Source: Microbispora catharanthi
GTDB taxonomy: Bacteria; Actinomycetota; Actinomycetes; Streptosporangiales; Streptosporangiaceae
DNA: 64,000 nt
NCBI RefSeq assembly: GCF_006334915.2
Contig: NZ_VDMA02000021.1
Span: 62,001 to 126,000 of the forward strand
Direction of reading: 5' to 3'
Within the stretch, counting starts at the first letter, position 1. Each line of letters starts with the position of its first letter. A model generated the notes under the pieces. The model was not told the DNA's origin, ran no database searches, and worked only from the letters and a program-made list of their open reading frames with translations. This document shows positions 34,508 through 41,524 of this stretch, piece by piece. Position numbers and translations under genes: made by a program.

Positions 34508-34534
34508 GAACCTAGAACAGGTTCTCGCGAGAAC
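34508..34534 (+). promoter_or_regulatory. Overlapping dyads upstream of the precursor gene
   Basis: Two inverted repeats share bases: GAACC-TAGAACA-GGTTC (34508-34524) and the perfect palindrome GTTCTCGCGAGAAC (34521-34534). They cannot form as RNA hairpins at the same time. A third, weaker repeat TTGAC/GTCAA surrounds 34485-34502. The palindrome ends 31 bases before the precursor start, so it could be an operator or a switch in the leader RNA. Confidence 0.5.
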
Positions 34535-34565
34535 ATCCATGTCCCCTCCCCTCCAAAGGAATCGG

Positions 34566-34709
34566 ATGAACACGAGGAACCGGATGAACACGAACGAGCA
34601 CGAGACCGAGCCCGCCGACGAGGCCGTCGTGCCAGTGAAGACGAAGATCACCATCCGGCTGCTCGACAAGATCGAGACCACGACCAGCAGCAACAGCGTC
34701 GGCAACTGA
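34566..34709 (+). CDS. Putative RiPP precursor peptide, C-terminal Gly-Asn
   Basis: A 47-residue peptide. The first half is polar and Asn/Glu-rich (MNTRNRMNTNEHETEPADE). The middle reads VVPVKTKITIRLLDKIE, a leader-like amphipathic stretch, and the end is TTTSSNSVGN. AAAGGA five bases before the ATG at 34566 makes this the best start; ATG 34584 also has GAGGAA upstream, and ATG 34539 would add nine residues. It lies 98 bases after the E1-like gene and before DUF6879 and M50 genes. The terminal Asn recalls microcin C precursors, whose last Asn is adenylated by MccB; that chemistry here is an inference. There is no cysteine, so lanthionine or thiazole formation from Cys is excluded. Confidence 0.7.
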   Translation: MNTRNRMNTNEHETEPADEAVVPVKTKITIRLLDKIETTTSSNSVGN

Positions 34710-34815
34710 CGAAGCGCCGGTCGCGGCGCGCGGGGGTGCCCCAGGGGTGACGCAGGGCCGCCGCCCGCACGCCGCGGCCGGCCAGAGCCAGGAGCCGGAA
34801 CCCAGGGAGGGAAGG

Positions 34816-35487
34816 GTGGCGAACGCCGGCACCGTCTTCGACGACGTACGAGAGGCCGAGGCGCGGGTCCTGTCCGCCGACGCCTACCAGGCCGAGTTCA
34901 CCGAGGAGTTCGAGCGGGCCCCCGAAGGGGCGTGGAAGCTCGAGCGCGCCCAGGAGTTCTTCGAACCCGACGTGGCGAGCTGGCGGGCGATGATGGCCGG
35001 CGACTGGGACGGGTCGCTCGCCCTGCTGGAGGAACTGCGGGAGTTCCTGGTCGGCTACTACCGGACCCGGCCCACGGCCCGCCGGGTCCGCATCGTGGAG
35101 ACGCCGCTCACCCCCTATCTCCAGTGGGAGCTGCACGTCCTGGCCGTACGGGCGGCGGCGGGCGAGCAGCCCCGGGTGCTGCACGCGGACGCCGTGCGGG
35201 AGCTGGAGCACCCCGCGCCGCTGCCCGAGATCGTCGTGCTCGGCCCCGCGCTGCTCTACGAGGTGCGGTACGACGAGATCGGCGCACACGTGGGCGCCCG
35301 GCGGATCACCGATCCCGCCCTCGTCGGTCGCTGCCTGGCCGCGATCAAGGAACTCCACGGCCGGGGAGAGGACGTGCGGGCGTACGTCGAGAGGGAGGTC
35401 GCCCCGCTGCCGCCGCCCGTGATCTCCGAGCGGACGCGCGACCTCCTGCCCGGCTACTCGCACCACACCGGGACCTTCCGCCCCTGA
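34816..35487 (+). CDS. DUF6879-type protein in the peptide cluster
   Basis: A 223-residue soluble protein. It carries the pattern seen in the actinobacterial DUF6879 group: ERAQEFFEPDVASWRAMMAGDWDGSL, then RRVRIVETPLTPYLQWELHVL and VLGPALLYEVRYDEIGAHVG. In other genomes such proteins often sit beside helix-turn-helix regulators; here the gene lies between the precursor and the protease. The role is unknown: regulation, immunity or chaperoning of the peptide are all open. GGAGG five bases before the GTG at 34816 supports this start over a GTG at 34747. Confidence 0.75.
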   Translation: MANAGTVFDDVREAEARVLSADAYQAEFTEEFERAPEGAWKLERAQEFFEPDVASWRAMMAGDWDGSLALLEELREFLVGYYRTRPTARRVRIVETPLTPYLQWELHVLAVRAAAGEQPRVLHADAVRELEHPAPLPEIVVLGPALLYEVRYDEIGAHVGARRITDPALVGRCLAAIKELHGRGEDVRAYVEREVAPLPPPVISERTRDLLPGYSHHTGTFRP

Positions 35488-35508
35488 CTCCGCGTCTGGA
35501 GGCCCACG

Positions 35509-36726
35509 TTGGGAGAGGCGAGCGTGGTCCGGCTGCGCGACCTCGCGTTCCGGCAGGACGGCTCCCAGTGGATCGTCGGCCGCCCGGACGGGGACGCGTT
35601 CGTCGCCGTGCCGTATGAGGGGATGCGGGCCATCAGGCTGCTGTCGGCGGGCGCCACGGTCGAGGAGACGGAACGGCGGCTGCGTGCCGAGACCGGCGCC
35701 GATCTCGACGTCCGCGGCTTCGTCCGCGCCCTGGGCGAGCTGGGTTTCCTGGACGAGCCCGGCGGGACGGCCGCCCCCGCCGCGCCGCCGACCTTTCCGC
35801 GGCTGCGCCCCCGGCACGTACGGTGGACGCTGCACCCGCTGGTCCACCTGCTGGTCGCCGGCCTGATCGCCGCCGGGATCGCGACGGCGGTCACGCGGTG
35901 GGAGACGCTGCCGGGCTGGCGCGACCTGCTGTGGAGCGAGCGCGGCACGCTCGTGCTCGCGTCGCAGATCGCCGTCGGCTGGATGCTGGTCTTCCTGCAC
36001 GAGATGGCCCACCTGTCGACCGCCAGGGCCGCCGGGGTGCCGGGCAGGATCCGGCTCGGCACCCGGCTGCAGTTCCTGGCCGTCCAGACCGAGGTGTCCG
36101 GCGTGTGGCTGGCCGCGCGGCGCGTCCGACTGACGGTCTACCTCGCCGGGATGGCGACGGACGCGGCGGCCTGTTCGGCCGCGCTCCTCCTGACCGCCGT
36201 CCTGGGGCGCCATCCCGCGCTGTCGCTGGTCGCGCTGACCTCGCTCGGCATGCTGGCCACGCAGTTCCTCGTGTTCATGCGCACCGACGTCTACTTCCTG
36301 CTGCAGGACCTGAGCGGGTGCCGCAACATGTACGGCGACGCCGCCGCCTACGCCCGCCACCTGGCGCTGCGGCTGCTGCGCCGTCCCTCCCGCGACCCGC
36401 TCGCCGGGCTGCCGCAGCGGGAGCGCCGCGCCCTCAGGGCGTACGCGGTGCTGCTGGTCGCGGGCACCGCGGCCTGCCTTGGGGTGGCGTTCGCGGTGAC
36501 GGCGCCCGCGACGCTGACGCTGCTGTGCAGGGCGGTAGGCGCGCTGGTCGCCCCCGCCGGCCCGCTCGCCGAACTGGACGCCGTGGCGGTGCTGCTGTCC
36601 GCGGCCGCGTTCCAGGTGCTCTGGGCGCGGGCGTGGTGGCGCAGGCACGGCCCGCGCGTACGGCGCGCCCTGTGCCTCAGACCGCGCCCGAGAACGGAAC
36701 GAGCCGCCGATCAGGACTGCGCATAG
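35509..36726 (+). CDS. PqqD-M50 membrane metalloprotease
   Basis: A 405-residue membrane protein of the site-2-protease-like M50 type found with peptide-maturation genes. Residues about 20-85 form a PqqD-like winged domain (VAVPYEGMRAIRLLSAGATV, VRGFVRALGELGFLDEP) that may bind the precursor leader. Five or more membrane segments follow. The zinc motif HEMAH is at residues 164-168, and MRTDVYFLLQDLSGCRNMYG supplies the expected later Asp. It could remove the leader or export/sense the product. GGAGG six bases before the TTG at 35509 fixes the start. The 3' end overlaps the convergent epimerase gene by 16 bases. Confidence 0.88.
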   Translation: MGEASVVRLRDLAFRQDGSQWIVGRPDGDAFVAVPYEGMRAIRLLSAGATVEETERRLRAETGADLDVRGFVRALGELGFLDEPGGTAAPAAPPTFPRLRPRHVRWTLHPLVHLLVAGLIAAGIATAVTRWETLPGWRDLLWSERGTLVLASQIAVGWMLVFLHEMAHLSTARAAGVPGRIRLGTRLQFLAVQTEVSGVWLAARRVRLTVYLAGMATDAAACSAALLLTAVLGRHPALSLVALTSLGMLATQFLVFMRTDVYFLLQDLSGCRNMYGDAAAYARHLALRLLRRPSRDPLAGLPQRERRALRAYAVLLVAGTAACLGVAFAVTAPATLTLLCRAVGALVAPAGPLAELDAVAVLLSAAAFQVLWARAWWRRHGPRVRRALCLRPRPRTERAADQDCA

Positions 36727-37595
36727 GAGCCGGTGGTCAGCTCCTCGATCAGTCCGGGCCGCTCCGGAGCCCACCCGAACAGCCGGCGCGCCCGCGAGGC
36801 GTCCATCGGCGACGAACGGGTCAGCGCGTCGACGGCCGGCCCCATCGCGGCGACCGCCTGCTCCAGCGTCAGCGACACGGCCTGGGCGCCGGTCAGGCCG
36901 GCGACCGCCTCGGCGATCCGCCGGATCGGGGTCCGCTCGGCCGAGGCGGCGTTGACGACGGCCCCGGGCTCGCGGTGCTCCAGCGCGGCGACGTACAACG
37001 CCGCGAGGTCGTCGACGTGCACCGACGACCACTCGTTGGCGCCGTCGCCGATGTAGGGCACCATCCCGTTCTGCCGGCCGGCGCCGATGAGCCCCTGGAG
37101 CAGGCCCGACCCGCCGCGTCCGTAGACCAGCGCCGCCCGGATCACCGTGCCCGCCACGTGGCCGGCCGCCAGGACCTGCCGCTCGCCGAGGACCTTGTAG
37201 GGCTGCGGCGACGTCTCCGGGGTGACGGGGTGGTCCTCGTCCACCGTGGCGCCCTGCCGGTCCGGGTAGACCAGTCCCGTGCTGGTGTAGACGAACGCGC
37301 CACCGTCGTGCAGGCCGTCCAGCAGCGCCGCGAGGGTGTCGCGCTCGATCTCGCCCATGTCCGGATCGGCGTAGTCCACGGCGGTGTGGACCACGGCCTC
37401 GGCCGCCGCGGCGGCGCCGCGCAGGACGTCGAGGTCCCGCAGGCTTCCGGGCACCGCCTTGGCGCCCAGCCCTTCCACCCGCTCGCGCGCCTGGTCCGAT
37501 CGGGCCAGGGCGACCACCTCGTGGCCGGCCCCGACGAGGTGCTCGGCCACCACTCCGCCGACATAGCCGCTCGCACCGGTGATGAAGATCCGCAT
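36711..37595 (-). CDS. NAD-dependent epimerase/dehydratase
   Basis: A 294-residue extended-SDR enzyme. The N-terminal TGASGYVGGVVAEHL binds NAD(P), VVHTAVDY and VYTSTGLVYP follow, and the catalytic Tyr/Lys appear in QPYKVLGE. The C-terminal substrate domain has SSVHVDDLAALYVAALE. No sugar-cluster context here; it is divergent from the MmyB-like regulator at 37757, which probably controls it. The substrate is unknown. Confidence 0.9.
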   Translation of the reverse strand: MRIFITGASGYVGGVVAEHLVGAGHEVVALARSDQARERVEGLGAKAVPGSLRDLDVLRGAAAAAEAVVHTAVDYADPDMGEIERDTLAALLDGLHDGGAFVYTSTGLVYPDRQGATVDEDHPVTPETSPQPYKVLGERQVLAAGHVAGTVIRAALVYGRGGSGLLQGLIGAGRQNGMVPYIGDGANEWSSVHVDDLAALYVAALEHREPGAVVNAASAERTPIRRIAEAVAGLTGAQAVSLTLEQAVAAMGPAVDALTRSSPMDASRARRLFGWAPERPGLIEELTTGSYAQS

Positions 37596-37756
37596 GATCG
37601 TGTGCCTTCCGTGAGGTCGGATGACCGGGGCGCGTCCGTGTTCGCCGCCGGTCGGTGCCACCCCCACCGTCGCCCGGGGCCGTGCCGAACAGCCAGGGAC
37701 CAGGAGTCCATGGCTATGCGGTCTGTGCAGCCGATTTCCGGCGTACGGTCACAGGC

Positions 37757-38608
37757 ATGGACAAGCTTGGCCTGGCGAAGTTCCTGCGCGGCAAGCGTGA
37801 GCAGGTCAGTCCCGCCGACGTCGGCCTGCCGGAGGGACGCCGCCGCCGCACCCCCGGGCTGCGGCGCGAGGAGGTCGCCCAGCTCGCGTACGTCTCGGTG
37901 GACCACTACACGCGGCTGGAGCAGGCGCGGGGCCGGCACCCGTCACGGCGCGTGCTCGACGGGATCGCCCGCGCCCTGCGCCTGTCGGACCAGGAACGGG
38001 CCCACCTGTTCCACCTGGCCGGGGAGCGGGAGGAGAGCCGGTCCGCCGAACCCGTACGCGAGGTGCGGCCGAGCACGCTGAACCTGCTCAACCGGCTGAC
38101 CGACGCCGCCGCCATCGTCGTGGACGACACCTGCGGTGTGCTGGCCTGGAACCCGCTGGCGGCGGCCCTGTTCGAGGACTTCTCCGCTCTGGCGGGCCAG
38201 GAGCGCAACGTCATCAGGCGTTACTTCCTGCACCCCGACCCCGAGCGGCGGCACTACGGCATGGGCAGCCCGGAGCGGTTCGTCGTCACGGCGGTCGGCT
38301 ACCTGCGCGTCGCCGTCACCCGTTATCCCGACAGCCGTGAGCTGAGCAGCCTGATCGAGGAGCTGCTGGCCGGGAGCGAGGAGTTCGCCCGCCTCTGGAA
38401 CTCCCAGCGGTTCCACATCGAGCGGCACCTGCGCCAGACCGTGCGGCACCCGCGCGTCGGGCCGATCGAGCTGGACTTCGACGTGCTGACCGTGCCCGAC
38501 CAGGAGCAGCAGGTGGTCATCTTCACCGCCGAGCCCGGGTCGCCGGCCTACGAGTCCCTGCAGTTCCTCAAGGTCATCGGCGCCGAGCAGGTGTCCGCCG
38601 ACGCCTGA
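37757..38608 (+). CDS. MmyB-like helix-turn-helix regulator
   Basis: A 283-residue regulator. The Xre-type helix-turn-helix is at about residues 15-75 (RRRTPGLRREEVAQLAYVSVDHYTRLEQARG, the RTPGLRREEVA motif being typical). The C-terminal MmyB-type ligand domain follows (NRLTDAAAIVVDDTCGVLAWNPLAAALF, then RRYFLHPDPERR). MmyB proteins bind a fatty-acid-like ligand and usually regulate a neighbouring oxidoreductase; here that is the divergent epimerase gene. Confidence 0.92.
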   Translation: MDKLGLAKFLRGKREQVSPADVGLPEGRRRRTPGLRREEVAQLAYVSVDHYTRLEQARGRHPSRRVLDGIARALRLSDQERAHLFHLAGEREESRSAEPVREVRPSTLNLLNRLTDAAAIVVDDTCGVLAWNPLAAALFEDFSALAGQERNVIRRYFLHPDPERRHYGMGSPERFVVTAVGYLRVAVTRYPDSRELSSLIEELLAGSEEFARLWNSQRFHIERHLRQTVRHPRVGPIELDFDVLTVPDQEQQVVIFTAEPGSPAYESLQFLKVIGAEQVSADA

Positions 38609-38620
38609 CGGGCGCCTGAT

Positions 38621-38687
38621 GTAAAAGATTCTGTACACGAGGTCAAAGATTCGCTACCTTGGTGATGTCAAAGATTTTGTACATCAC
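38621..38687 (+). promoter_or_regulatory. Three direct repeats plus a dyad, operator region
   Basis: GTAAAAGATTCTGTACA (38621-38637), GTCAAAGATTCGCTACC (38642-38658) and GTCAAAGATTTTGTACA (38667-38683) are related 17-base repeats at 21- and 25-base intervals. The last lies in a perfect inverted repeat GTGATGT/ACATCAC (38662-38687). It is AT-rich and ends 12 bases before the next start, so it probably binds the small helix-turn-helix protein of that operon or its own promoter factor. Confidence 0.6.
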
Positions 38688-38699
38688 AAGGAGCCGATC

Positions 38700-39128
38700 A
38701 TGACTCACATCGAAAAGCGCGCCTGGATCAGGCTGGTCGTCGCCGTGCTCGCCTACGCCGCGTACGTCGTGGCCGTACTCAGACGGGCGGATGGAGGCCC
38801 GTTACCCGACGTGCCGTACACCGCCGCCCTGCTGTGGACGGTCGGCGGGGCCATCGCCGCGTCGATCGTGGCCGAGATCGGGATGTCGATCGTCAACCCT
38901 CGGGCCTCGCGGGTCGTCGACGTCCGCGACAGGGAGATCGGGCGGCTCGGCGACCACACCGGTCAGGCGTTCGTCGTCATCGGCGCGCTCGCGGCGATGC
39001 TCATGGCCATGGCCGGATGGGATCGGTTCTGGATCGCGAACGTCGTCTACCTGTGCTTCGTGCTGTCGGCGGTCCTCAGCGGAATCACCAAGATCATCGT
39101 CTATCGCAGGAGCCTTCCGGAGTGGTGA
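38700..39128 (+). CDS. Four-helix membrane protein (DUF2178-like)
   Basis: A 142-residue protein with four membrane segments (LVVAVLAYAAYVVAV, TVGGAIAASIVAEIGMSI, AFVVIGALAAMLMAMAG, VVYLCFVLSAVLSGI) and a cytosolic loop DVRDREIGRLGDHTG. This size and layout match the DUF2178-like proteins usually encoded with a small Xre regulator. AAGGAG lies before the ATG. Its stop overlaps the regulator start. Function unknown; it may modulate the regulator. Confidence 0.82.
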   Translation: MTHIEKRAWIRLVVAVLAYAAYVVAVLRRADGGPLPDVPYTAALLWTVGGAIAASIVAEIGMSIVNPRASRVVDVRDREIGRLGDHTGQAFVVIGALAAMLMAMAGWDRFWIANVVYLCFVLSAVLSGITKIIVYRRSLPEW

Positions 39129-39358
39129 AGCCCACACGCGTGACGAACCGCATCCGCGCGTTGCGGTTCGCCCACGACGAGATGACCCAGGCCGAACTCG
39201 CCGAGCGCATCGGCGTGACCAGGCAGACCCTGATCGCCATCGAACAGGGGCGATACTCGCCGTCTCTGGAGATGGCATTCCGGATCGCCCAGGTGTTCGG
39301 CGTTCCGCTCGACGACGTGTTCCAGTACCCCCCCGACCTCCCGGAAGGAACGCCATGA
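39125..39358 (+). CDS. Small Xre/Cro-type regulator
   Basis: A 77-residue DNA-binding protein that is almost only a helix-turn-helix (TQAELAERIGVTRQTLIAIEQGRYSPSLEMAFRIAQVFG) and ends in DVFQYPPDLP. Its GTG overlaps the membrane protein stop, and its stop overlaps the next ATG, so three genes are translated as a chain. The family is the YozG/YgzD-like group, which normally pairs with a DUF2178-like membrane protein. The repeats at 38621-38687 are its likely target. Confidence 0.92.
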   Translation: MKPTRVTNRIRALRFAHDEMTQAELAERIGVTRQTLIAIEQGRYSPSLEMAFRIAQVFGVPLDDVFQYPPDLPEGTP

Positions 39359-40332
39359 AAGCCATCGTCCAGGACGCGTACGGCCCGGCCGACGTGCTCC
39401 GCCTCCGCGACGTCGACCGCCCCGCGATCGGCGACGAGGAGGTGCTCGTCGAGGTCCGCGCCGCCGCCGTGGACCCCGGCGTGTGGGTCCTCATGACCGG
39501 CCGTCCGTATCTCATGCGCCTCGCGGGCTTCGGCATGCGGCGGCCCAAGGTCGCGGTCCGGGGCCGTGACGTGGCCGGGGTGGTGGCGGCCGTCGGCGCC
39601 CGCGTCACCCGGTTCCAGCCGGGTCAGGAGGTGTACGGCACCTGCGAGAGCGGCTCGTACGCCGAGTACGCGAGCGCACGGCAGAGCAGGCTCGCACCGA
39701 AGCCGGCGGGCCTCACGTTCGAGCAGGCCGCCGCGGTGCCCGTCTCGGGTATGACGGCGCTGCAGGCCGTCCGCGACGTCGCCCGCGTCCGGCCGGGACA
39801 GCGGGTGCTGGTCATCGGCGCGACGGGGGGCGTGGGGTCGTTCGCCGTGCAGATCGCCAAGGCGTACGGCGCGAGCGTCACCGGCGTGTGCTCGGCGGCG
39901 AAGGCCGGGCTCGTGCGGTCGCTCGGCGCCGACGACGTCATCGACTACGCCCGCGAGGAGATCGACCGCGACGGCGCACGCTACGACGTCGTCGTCGAGA
40001 CCGCGGGAAACCGGCCGCTGTCCCTGCTGCGGCGCGCCCTGACCCCGCGCGGGACGCTGGTGATCGTCGGCGGCGGGCACACGGCATACCGCTTCACCGG
40101 GGGCATGGGACGCACGTTCCGGGCGCCGCTGCTGTCGATGTTCGTCGGTCAGCGGCTGCGCCCGGTGATGAGCCGGGAGCGGGCCGAGCACCTGGAGGAA
40201 CTCACGCGGCTCGTCGAGTCGGGCGCCCTCGCCCCCGTGATCGACCGCGCCTATCCTCTGAGCGAAGCGCCCGACGCGATCCGCCGCCTCATCGACGGAC
40301 ACCCCGCCGGCAAGGTCGTCGTCACCGTGTGA
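39355..40332 (+). CDS. Zinc-independent quinone oxidoreductase-like MDR enzyme
   Basis: A 325-residue medium-chain reductase that moves hydride from NADPH to a carbonyl or quinone. N-terminal MKAIVQDAYGPADVLRLRDV, the GroES-like GRDVAGVVAAVGARVTRFQPG, and cofactor loop VLVIGATGGVGSFAVQIAK are all typical of NAD(P)-dependent alcohol dehydrogenase/quinone reductase proteins. The structural zinc cysteines are absent. Translation is coupled to the small regulator by ATGA, so this enzyme belongs to the three-gene operon. Confidence 0.92.
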   Translation: MKAIVQDAYGPADVLRLRDVDRPAIGDEEVLVEVRAAAVDPGVWVLMTGRPYLMRLAGFGMRRPKVAVRGRDVAGVVAAVGARVTRFQPGQEVYGTCESGSYAEYASARQSRLAPKPAGLTFEQAAAVPVSGMTALQAVRDVARVRPGQRVLVIGATGGVGSFAVQIAKAYGASVTGVCSAAKAGLVRSLGADDVIDYAREEIDRDGARYDVVVETAGNRPLSLLRRALTPRGTLVIVGGGHTAYRFTGGMGRTFRAPLLSMFVGQRLRPVMSRERAEHLEELTRLVESGALAPVIDRAYPLSEAPDAIRRLIDGHPAGKVVVTV

Positions 40333-40338
40333 CCACCC

Positions 40339-40740
40339 TCAGGGAGTCAGGGGGATCCGGCGGGCGCGGACCGTCCGGTGGCTGATCCGCCAGCCGTGGT
40401 CGCCGCGCACCAGCGTGTCCTCGTAGGTCACACTGCCTGTGGTCCCGTCAGTGTTGACCCCGATGCCCTTCGACAGCGCTCGCGCCCGGCCGTCCGCCGC
40501 CTCGGTGACGACGATGTTGGTGACGTGATGGGCGACGGGGTTCGCCTCGCCCAGGGCGAGCGCGGCGTCGCGCAGCGCCGCAAGCCCCACGATCACCCCG
40601 CCGCCGAGATCGCTGACGTCGTAGACCACGCCGGACTCGAACACCTCGCGCAGGCCGTCGAAGTCGCCGCCGTCCGTGAGGTGGCCGTGCAGGTTGATCA
40701 GGTCCGCGATGGCCGTGTGGTCATCGGCAGTCAGGGTCAT
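40339..40740 (-). CDS. SnoaL-like nuclear transport factor 2-fold protein
   Basis: A 133-residue NTF2-fold protein (TAIADLINLHGHLTDGGDFDGLREVF, GVVYDVSDLGGG, DTLVRGDHGWRISHRTVRARR). The Asp and His residues in the pocket resemble scytalone dehydratase-like members. ATG 40740 has GGAGG very close upstream. It is divergent from a TetR gene, with two matching operator boxes between them. Confidence 0.85.
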   Translation of the reverse strand: MTLTADDHTAIADLINLHGHLTDGGDFDGLREVFESGVVYDVSDLGGGVIVGLAALRDAALALGEANPVAHHVTNIVVTEAADGRARALSKGIGVNTDGTTGSVTYEDTLVRGDHGWRISHRTVRARRIPLTP

Positions 40741-40761
40741 CGTCCTCCGCCGTTCCTCTAA

Positions 40762-40811
40762 GTGGGGAGTTCCCCGGTTCGAGCTGTTACCGTAAACGGG
40801 GAACTCCCCAC
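40762..40811. promoter_or_regulatory. Twin TetR operator boxes
   Basis: GTGGGGAGTTCCCC (40762-40775) and GGGGAACTCCCCAC (40798-40811) are exact inverted copies 22 bases apart, and each is itself a GGGGA-TCCCC palindrome. They cover the shared promoter of the SnoaL-like and TetR genes; TTACCG between them may be part of the promoter. Confidence 0.72.
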
Positions 40812-40851
40812 ATAGCAAGGGACCGGAGAGCAAGAAGAGAAGGGAGTGTGG

Positions 40852-41436
40852 ATGACGCCGAGCAGTCCCGAGCCCGCACCGCGCGGCCGTACGCGCAGGG
40901 CGGACGCGTCACGCAACGCGGCGCTGCTGCTCGCCGCCGCACGCGAGCTCGTCACCGAGTCGGGACCCGAGGTCACGCTGGACGAGGTGGCGCGGCGAGC
41001 CGGCGTCGGCAACGCGACCCTGTATCGACACTTCCCCACCCGGGCCGACCTGCTCGTCGCCGTGTACGCGGACGAGGTGGCGGAGTTGTGCCGCCAGGGC
41101 GCCGACCTGCTGGCCGACCCGTCCCCGGCCGACGCGCTCTTCTCCTGGCTGGACGCGTTCGTCGTGCACGTCGCGACGAAGCGGCCACTCGCCCTCACGG
41201 CCACGGAAGGTCCCACCGGCCGTCGTAGCGCGTTGTTCGACCAGTGGCACAGGTCGATCCGCGCCACCGCGTCGGACCTGCTGGAACGCGCGCAGGACGC
41301 CGGTGCCGCACGACCCGGACTCACCGTGACCGACCTGCTGGCCCTCGCCGGCGGCGCGGCACTCACCGGAACCGACGTGGCCCACGCCCGGCGGCTCACC
41401 GCGCTCCTGCGCGACGGCCTGGCAACCGGCGGCTGA
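40852..41436 (+). CDS. TetR-family regulator
   Basis: A 194-residue repressor: LLLAAARELVTESGPEVTLDEVARRAGVGNATLYRHFPTR is the helix-turn-helix. The C-terminal domain (SWLDAFVVHVATKRPLALTATEG) fits the SbtR-like C-terminal type. AGGGAG five bases before the ATG at 40852 supports that start. The twin boxes at 40762-40811 are its likely binding sites. Confidence 0.92.
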   Translation: MTPSSPEPAPRGRTRRADASRNAALLLAAARELVTESGPEVTLDEVARRAGVGNATLYRHFPTRADLLVAVYADEVAELCRQGADLLADPSPADALFSWLDAFVVHVATKRPLALTATEGPTGRRSALFDQWHRSIRATASDLLERAQDAGAARPGLTVTDLLALAGGAALTGTDVAHARRLTALLRDGLATGG

Positions 41437-41476
41437 GGTTCGATCGCGGCTCAGGCGACCAGGTCGGGTCTGGCAA

Positions 41477-41513
41477 AAAGTGATATCACTTTGCTAGTGT
41501 CGTGCTAGACACT
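41477..41513 (+). promoter_or_regulatory. Two different palindromes before the SPFH operon
   Basis: AAAGTGATATCACTTT (41477-41492) is a perfect 16-base palindrome. AGTGTC-GTGCTA-GACACT (41496-41513) is a perfect inverted repeat right after it, ending 11 bases before the SPFH start. The two sequences differ, so two regulators may act here; the ribbon-helix-helix protein of the operon is one candidate. Confidence 0.65.
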
Positions 41514-41524
41514 GAGGAGAAGAC

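Noticed and set aside
34566-34709. Class III lanthipeptide precursor (LLDKI resembles the LLDLQ leader motif)
   Set aside because: No LanKC-type or other lanthionine synthetase is present and the peptide has no Cys, so this was not called.
33340-34709. Pup-like or ubiquitin-like protein modifier with its ligase
   Set aside because: The small protein does not end in GGQ/GGE or GG, is shorter than Pup, and the enzyme is ThiF-like, not PafA-like. A modifier role is less likely than a RiPP precursor, but it is not excluded.
38621-38687. Short CRISPR-like array
   Set aside because: Only three degenerate 17-base repeats with 4-8-base gaps; they are operator-like, with no cas genes near.
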